Assembly: GCA_031285115.1 (NCBI GenBank)
Contig: JAITWU010000326.1
Coordinates: 1-12,432 of the forward strand
Direction of reading: 5' to 3'
Source: Azonexus sp.
Lineage (GTDB): Bacteria; Pseudomonadota; Gammaproteobacteria; Burkholderiales; Rhodocyclaceae
DNA: 12,432 nt
The position numbers and the translations under genes are program-made. The notes beneath the pieces are model-generated. The model had not been told where the DNA came from. It worked only from the letters and a program-made list of their open reading frames with translations, and ran no database searches. Positions within the stretch are counted from its first letter, which is position 1. Each line of letters starts with the position of its first letter. Shown one piece after another: positions 6,618 to 12,432 of the stretch.

Positions 6618-7165
6618 AGGAGCTGGTCATTCTTACCGAAGAACTCTCCGCCAAGGATTTGCTTGAAGGTTTGTTGCCGCGCTTGCTTCCTGAGGATTGG
6701 ATATTTCGTTGCATCTCATACGAGGGCAAGCAGGATCTCGAAAAACGGATGGGATTTGTGTTGCGCGCCTGGAAAAATCCAGAGGCGCGTTTTGTTGTTC
6801 TGCGTGATCAGGATTCAGGCGATTGCCGAACCATCAAGGCCGGTTTGCTCCAGCGTTGCCGTGATGCAGGGCAACCGGATGCGCTTATCCGCATTGCCTG
6901 CCGGGAGTTGGAGGCTTGGGTTCTCGGCGATTTAATCGCATTTTCAGAGGAATTTTCTGCGCCAGCCGCAGGCAAAGCCGTTGGGAAAGCCAAGTTTCGC
7001 AACCCCGATGCGCTGGGCAGCGCCGTCGCCGAACTACGGAAATTTGTGCCGGGCTACCAGAAACGTGATGGCGGTCGGCGGATGGGGAAACGGCTTGACC
7101 CCAAGCGAAATATGTCACCCAGCTTTCGCACATTTTGCGACGGGATACTCAGGATCGCTGCATGA
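6614..7165 (+). CDS. DUF4276-family TOPRIM-like protein, component 2 of the candidate defence cassette
   Basis: A 183-residue protein that I recognise as DUF4276 family by its conserved pattern: N-terminal ELVILTEE followed by a helix (SAKDLLEGLLPRLLP), then YEGKQDLEKR (about 36-45), RFVVLRDQDSGDCR (59-72), RIACRELEAWVLGD (93-106) and KFRNPDALGS. The acidic residues E9/E10 near strand 1 and the D65-x-D67 pair resemble a TOPRIM metal site, the fold used by OLD-family nucleases and topoisomerases. E98 and E100 are further conserved acids. The gene overlaps its ATPase partner by ATGA on the 5' side and the 87-residue ORF by ATGA on the 3' side. DUF4276 genes commonly sit beside such ATPases. A metal-dependent nuclease or effector activity is plausible but unproven. 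Confidence 0.86.
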   Translation: MKELVILTEELSAKDLLEGLLPRLLPEDWIFRCISYEGKQDLEKRMGFVLRAWKNPEARFVVLRDQDSGDCRTIKAGLLQRCRDAGQPDALIRIACRELEAWVLGDLIAFSEEFSAPAAGKAVGKAKFRNPDALGSAVAELRKFVPGYQKRDGGRRMGKRLDPKRNMSPSFRTFCDGILRIAA

Positions 7166-7425
7166 CCGCCCCCCAATCCCTTATCGCCAACTTCCCTTTC
7201 GAGCCGCCGCGCTGGCATTGTCCAGAATATCAAGGTAGCCTGAAATTGACCGAAGGCTGCCGTCCGGCGGGTTATGAAAGTTTCGATAGCGGCCACAACA
7301 CCCGCCGCGCCGCGCTGGATGCGTGGGCGAAGGCTGTCAATCGGCAGGGTGGCTTTGGTGTTTGGTGTTGTGATGTAGCGTTTGCGCCGGAGCAGATTCA
7401 AGACATTCTGGCGACGCATGGCTGA
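7162..7425 (+). CDS. Uncharacterised 87-residue protein, third member of the ATPase/DUF4276 cassette
   Basis: I do not recognise this family. The ATG overlaps the DUF4276 stop (ATGA, 7162-7165), which argues for a real, translationally coupled gene. The protein is soluble, without signal peptide or membrane helix. It is rich in aromatic residues and contains cysteines and histidines (PRWHCPEY near 16-23, TEGC near 30-33, VWCCD near 68-72) that could bind a metal or only stabilise a fold. It might be a regulatory or sensor subunit of the cassette, an inhibitor that keeps it silent, or a truncated remnant of a longer gene cut when the cassette landed next to mnhD. It ends 16 bases before the chosen mnhD start. 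Confidence 0.6.
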   Translation: MTAPQSLIANFPFEPPRWHCPEYQGSLKLTEGCRPAGYESFDSGHNTRRAALDAWAKAVNRQGGFGVWCCDVAFAPEQIQDILATHG

Positions 7426-7441
7426 ATACGGCGTTAACCCC

Positions 7442-9055
7442 ATGCCCCTGCTCCACCACCTTCCCATCCTGCCCATTCTCATCCCGATGTTGACCGGGAC
7501 TTTGCTGCTGTTTTCCAGCGACAGCCGCCACGGGCCGCGCATTGCGCTGTCGCTTTTTTCCGTGCTCTTGCAACTGGCGGCGGCGGGGGCGTTGCTGGCG
7601 GCGGCGGGGGGCTGGCTGGGGATGCCGTGGCCGGGGAGCATTAGCGTTTATGCGCTGGGCGACTGGGCGCCGCCGTTTGGCATTGCGCTCGTCGCCGACC
7701 GGCTGGCGGCGGTGATGTTGGCGCTTACCGCCACGCTGGGTCTGGCGGCGCTCGTCTATTCGATTGCCCGCTGGGAAAAAGCGGGGGTGCATTTTCTGCC
7801 GTTGTTCCAGTTTTTGTTGATGGGTTTGAACGGCACGTTTTTAACCGGCGACCTCTTTAATCTCTTCGTTTTTTTCGAGGTCATGCTGGCCGCCTCTTAC
7901 GGTCTGGCGCTGCATGGCTCGGGCGGGCCACGGGTGCGCGCCGGGCTGCATTACATTGTCGTCAATCTGCTCGCTTCGCTTCTGTTTCTCGTCGCCGCCG
8001 CCTTGATGTATGGCGTCACCGGCACGTTGAATCTGGCTGAATTGCCGCCGCGCATCGCCATGCTCGATGCCGCTGACCGCCAGTTGTTCCATGCCGCCGC
8101 CGCGCTTCTGGGTGTTGTTTTTCTCATCAAGGCCGCTGCCTGGCCGCTCAATTTCTGGCTGCCGGCAGCCTATGGCAATGCCGTGCCGCCGGTTGGAGCC
8201 ATTTTCGCCATTTTGACCAAGGTTGGCGTTTATGCCCTGTTGCGGCTGGGCGTGCTGTTTCAGGAAAGCGGCGTCGCGCCGCCGCCGTTTGGCGGCGACT
8301 GGGTGTTTTACTGCGGTCTGGTGACGATGGCGGCTGGCACGCTAGGCGTCTTGCAGGCGCAAAAGCTCGATCGGCTGGCGGCGTTTCTGGTCGTCGTCTC
8401 TTCCGGCACTTTGCTCACGTCCTTTGGTTTTACCGGCACGCTGCTGACCGGCCCGGCCATTTATTATCTGGTCAGTTCCGTGCTCGGCAGCGGGGCGTTT
8501 TTCATGCTCGTTGAAATGGCCGAGCGCAATCGCCAGCAGGGCGCGGATTTTCTCGCCATCAGCCAGGAGGCTTTCGGTGTCGAAGCGGCGCATCACGATT
8601 CGGAACATCCGGACGAAATGGTCGGCGTCGCCATTCCGGCGGCGATGGTTTTTCTCGGCCTCGCCTTTGTCGCCTGCGTCTTGCTGCTGACGGGACTGCC
8701 GCCGCTATCGGGCTTTGTCGGCAAATTCGCCCTCCTCGGCGCTTCGCTCGCTTCGCTGCCGCAGGCTTCCGTGCTCCATGTCGGGCTGTATATCAGCGCC
8801 CTGGTGCTGTCCGGCATGGCTGGCTTGATTGCCATGTCGCGCCTCGGCATCCGCGTTTTCTGGGATATGGAGCGCTTGGCGCCGCATCTGCAATGGCTCG
8901 AAGCCGGGCCGGTCGCGGCGCTCTTGCTGCTCTGCCTGTGGCTGGCGCTCGCGCCGGAGGCGATGATGGCCTACGCCGCCGCCGCTTCCGATTCGCTCTA
9001 CGACGCGGGGGCTTATATCCGCGCCGTCATGCCCCAGACGCCGCTAACGCCATGA
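7442..9055 (+). CDS. mnhD: Monovalent cation/H+ antiporter subunit D (MnhD / MrpD)
   Basis: A 537-residue NuoM/NuoN-type membrane subunit (Proton_antipo_M) and one of the two large ion-translocating subunits of the Mrp complex. Family marks, numbered from the ATG at 7442, are the N-terminus HLPILPILIPMLTG, E146 in LFVFFEVMLAASYGLALHG, K230 in FLIKAAAWPLNFWLP, K260 in AILTKVGVYALLRLG, and the late GLPPLSGFVGKFALL block. An upstream in-frame ATG at 7418 would add eight residues and overlap the preceding small gene; neither start has a clear ribosome-binding site, and 7442 gives the family-like N-terminus. The gene is intact although cut off from mnhC by about 3.9 kb of inserted genes, so it may now depend on readthrough from, or promoters in, the inserted region. 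Its stop overlaps mnhE (ATGA). Confidence 0.95.
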   Translation: MPLLHHLPILPILIPMLTGTLLLFSSDSRHGPRIALSLFSVLLQLAAAGALLAAAGGWLGMPWPGSISVYALGDWAPPFGIALVADRLAAVMLALTATLGLAALVYSIARWEKAGVHFLPLFQFLLMGLNGTFLTGDLFNLFVFFEVMLAASYGLALHGSGGPRVRAGLHYIVVNLLASLLFLVAAALMYGVTGTLNLAELPPRIAMLDAADRQLFHAAAALLGVVFLIKAAAWPLNFWLPAAYGNAVPPVGAIFAILTKVGVYALLRLGVLFQESGVAPPPFGGDWVFYCGLVTMAAGTLGVLQAQKLDRLAAFLVVVSSGTLLTSFGFTGTLLTGPAIYYLVSSVLGSGAFFMLVEMAERNRQQGADFLAISQEAFGVEAAHHDSEHPDEMVGVAIPAAMVFLGLAFVACVLLLTGLPPLSGFVGKFALLGASLASLPQASVLHVGLYISALVLSGMAGLIAMSRLGIRVFWDMERLAPHLQWLEAGPVAALLLLCLWLALAPEAMMAYAAAASDSLYDAGAYIRAVMPQTPLTP

Positions 9056-9555
9056 TCCGAAACCGGAAACTGCCGCTCATGGAAATCACGCTGCTCGCCG
9101 TGTGGCTGGTGGTCAATGAGTCGCTGGCCCTGCACCAGTGGCTGCTCGGCGCGCTGTTTGCGCTGCTGGCGGGACGGCTGGCGCGGGCGCTGCGCCCGCA
9201 TGAGGCGAGGCCGCGCCGCCTCGATGTGGCGCTCCTCTTGTGCTGGCATGTCTTCTGCGATGTGGTGCGCTCGAACATCGCGGTCGGCCAGATCATCCTC
9301 GGCGCAACAAGGCAGCAGCCGAAAGTCGGCTTCATGGAAATTCCGCTCGATTTACGCGACCCGCACGGACTGGCGGCGCTCTCCATCATCATCACCGCCA
9401 CGCCCGGCACCGTTTTCGCGGGCCTTGACCCGGCCACGAATGTACTGACCCTGCACGTCCTCGATTTGCAGGACGAAGCCACCTGGCTGCGCACCATCAA
9501 AGACCGCTACGAACGCCCGCTGATGGAAATTTTCAACGATGAAGCGTCTGGCTGA
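9052..9555 (+). CDS. mnhE: Monovalent cation/H+ antiporter subunit E (MnhE / MrpE)
   Basis: A 167-residue member of the MnhE family with two N-terminal membrane helices ([32 protein letters not shown]) followed by a cytoplasmic domain. Conserved stretches include [17 protein letters not shown] (about 65-81), [27 protein letters not shown] (about 92-118) and YERPLMEIF near the end. It is needed for assembly or stability of the antiporter. The ATG overlaps the mnhD stop (ATGA at 9052-9055); a second in-frame ATG at 9079 would shorten it by nine residues. The gene is complete. In the standard order mnhF would start at or just after its stop, but 36 bases later hsdM begins instead. Confidence 0.94.
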   Translation: MIRNRKLPLMEITLLAVWLVVNESLALHQWLLGALFALLAGRLARALRPHEARPRRLDVALLLCWHVFCDVVRSNIAVGQIILGATRQQPKVGFMEIPLDLRDPHGLAALSIIITATPGTVFAGLDPATNVLTLHVLDLQDEATWLRTIKDRYERPLMEIFNDEASG

Positions 9556-9591
9556 CAGCGACCTATTCACCCGGCAAACAGGAATGACACC

Positions 9592-11138
<1,547 letters not shown>

Positions 11139-11142
<4 letters not shown>

Positions 11143-12212
11143 CCCGCAAGAAGCGTCCCACAAGAAAGGAAATAACTATCGCCAGTTCCTCGGCGGCGGA
11201 ATATCTGACCTTTATCGCAGCAACAGGCGATGATCCGCAATCGGTCGAAATGCGTTATCAAGACGAGAATATCTGGCTGACGCAGAAGATGATGGCAACG
11301 CTTTACGGGATTACGGTTCCGGCCATCAATCAGCACCTCAAACGGATTTTTGAAGATAGCGAACTCGAAACAGGCGCAGTTATTAAGCAATACTTAATAA
11401 CTGCCGATGACGGGAAAACCTACACCGTCAACCACTACAACCTGCAAGCCATCATCGCCGTTGGCTTCAAGATCAACAACGAACGTGCGGTGCGTTTCCG
11501 CAAATGGGCGGGGCAGATTGTCAAGGACTACACCATCCAAGGCTGGACGATGGATGTGGAGCGGCTCAAAAAAGGTCACAAATTCACCAACGAATTCTTT
11601 GACCGGCAACTGGAATACATCCGTGAAATTCGCCTGTCGGAGCGAAAGTTCTACCAGAAAGTCACGGATTTATATGCCACCGCCTTCGACTACGACGCCA
11701 GCGCCCAGACCACGCGGGATTTCTTCGCGCTGGTGCAAAACAAAATGCACTGGGCTGTACATCGTCACACCGCCGCCGAAGTCATCGTTGCGCGCGCCGA
11801 TGCCAACAAAAATCACATGGGGCTGACGCATTGGGAAGCCGCGCCCGGCGGCAAGATCGTCAAGTCCGACGTATCCGTAGCCAAAAATTATTTGAACGCG
11901 CAAGAAATGGACTATCTGGAGCGGATCGTCTCCCTCTATCTGGATTTTGGCGAGTTTCAGTCCATGCGCAAAATTCCCATGTCCATGCAGGATTGGGCAC
12001 AACGACTCGATGGCTTCCTGGAGTTTAACGGTAACGAAATCCTGACCGGCCCCAGCAAAATTTCCCACGAACAAGCCAAACTCCACGCCGAAACCGAGTT
12101 TGAGAAATACCGCATCGTGCAAGATCGCTTGTTCGAGAGCGATTTTGACCGCTTCATGGCACTGGAGGCGGAAATCACACAACTCGAACCGAAGGATGGG
12201 AAACAACCATGA
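11139..12212 (+). CDS. RhuM-family protein (virulence protein RhuM-like) in the type I R-M operon
   Basis: A 357-residue soluble protein matching the RhuM family. Recognisable segments are [40 protein letters not shown] (about 32-72), which looks like a winged-helix or HTH-type module, then [25 protein letters not shown] (about 98-122), [36 protein letters not shown], and the C-terminal [23 protein letters not shown]. The name comes from a Salmonella pathogenicity island gene; the biochemical function is unknown. Such genes are recurrent cargo between hsdM and hsdS, and might act in regulation or as part of a toxin-like or anti-restriction control device. It overlaps hsdM and the next gene by ATGA junctions, so it belongs to the same translational unit. 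Confidence 0.9.
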
Positions 12213-12432
12213 ACCAGACAGACAGCCGAAAAATCAAGCTCTTTGAATCCCGCGAAGTTCGCACCGAATGGGATGCGGACAATGAAAAATGGTGGTTCTC
12301 GGTTGTGGATATTGTCGCCGTGCTGACCGAGAGCATCGACCCGCAAGCCTATTGGCGCAAGCTGAAACAGCGCCTCAAGGACGAAGGCAATGAAACCGTG
12401 ACAGATTGTCACGGGTTGAAGATGCGCGCCGC
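12209..12432 (+). CDS. Bro-N domain protein (BRO family, phage antirepressor-like), N-terminal part
   Basis: The first 74 codons of a gene that runs off the window. The start reads IKLFESREVRTEWDADNEKWWFSVVDIVAVLTES (about 8-41) followed by DPQAYWRKLKQRLKDEGNETVTDCHGLKM, a typical BRO N-terminal domain. Bro-N is a DNA-binding domain found in phage antirepressors and in genes carried inside type I restriction operons. The ATG overlaps the RhuM stop (ATGA, 12209-12212), so it is co-translated with hsdM and the RhuM gene. The C-terminal domain, which would tell whether it is an antirepressor, a DNA-damage inducible DinD-like protein or another type, is not visible. Confidence 0.85.
   Translation, partial: MNQTDSRKIKLFESREVRTEWDADNEKWWFSVVDIVAVLTESIDPQAYWRKLKQRLKDEGNETVTDCHGLKMRA

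Noticed and set aside
5421..7165. Calling the ATPase/DUF4276 pair PARIS, Gabija or a fused OLD system
   Set aside because: PARIS uses a DUF4435 partner, Gabija pairs a fused ATPase-TOPRIM protein with a UvrD-like helicase, and OLD is a single fused protein; none of these matches the genes seen here.
12396..12414. Hairpin with 8-base arms (CCGTGACA-GAT-TGTCACGG) as operator or terminator
   Set aside because: It lies inside the Bro-N coding sequence, encodes the family-typical ETVTDCHG stretch, and has no T-run; most likely coincidental.

Overview
The window looks like chromosomal DNA from a GC-rich proteobacterium. A beta- or gammaproteobacterium is my best guess, because the Mrp/Mnh antiporter has the fused A+B subunit typical of Gram-negative group-2 operons and the housekeeping genes favour G/C at third codon positions. 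The species cannot be named from sequence alone. Both strands of the whole window are accounted for by about 14 genes. All but one run on the + strand and many overlap by ATGA or GTGA junctions. No rRNA, tRNA, CRISPR array, transposase or integrase is visible.

Layout: (1) 1-48, minus strand: first 16 codons of an Old Yellow Enzyme-type flavin oxidoreductase, divergent from the rest. (2) 202-3506: mnhAB fusion and mnhC of a Na+(K+)/H+ antiporter. (3) 3543-5245: a Phd/VapC-type toxin-antitoxin pair with an operator-like palindrome, a 28-codon ORF that looks like a copied mnhC tail, and an AEC-family permease, all coupled by overlapping stop/start codons. (4) 5421-7425: a compact three-gene cassette made of a RecF/OLD-like ATPase, a DUF4276 TOPRIM-like protein and an unrecognised 87-residue protein, also coupled by overlaps. 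(5) 7442-9555: mnhD and mnhE, the continuation of the antiporter operon. (6) 9592-12432: hsdM of a type I restriction-modification system, a RhuM-family gene and the start of a Bro-N-domain gene, joined by ATGA overlaps. The window ends before hsdS, hsdR, mnhF or mnhG could appear.

The main story is one ancestral antiporter operon (A-B-C-D-E-F-G order) used twice as a landing site for genome-defence and addiction genes: about 3.9 kb between mnhC and mnhD, and at least 2.8 kb directly after mnhE. Both insertions fall exactly between intact genes, so antiporter subunits A to E remain full length. The most interesting candidate for an undescribed system is the ATPase + DUF4276 + 87-residue-ORF cassette. 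Its architecture (separate ABC-type ATPase and TOPRIM-like partner) resembles split OLD-family anti-phage systems such as PARIS, but with a different TOPRIM-like family and an extra small protein. Its defence role is inference. A second noteworthy item is the mnhC-tail copy downstream of the toxin gene, a possible scar of how the first insertion arose.
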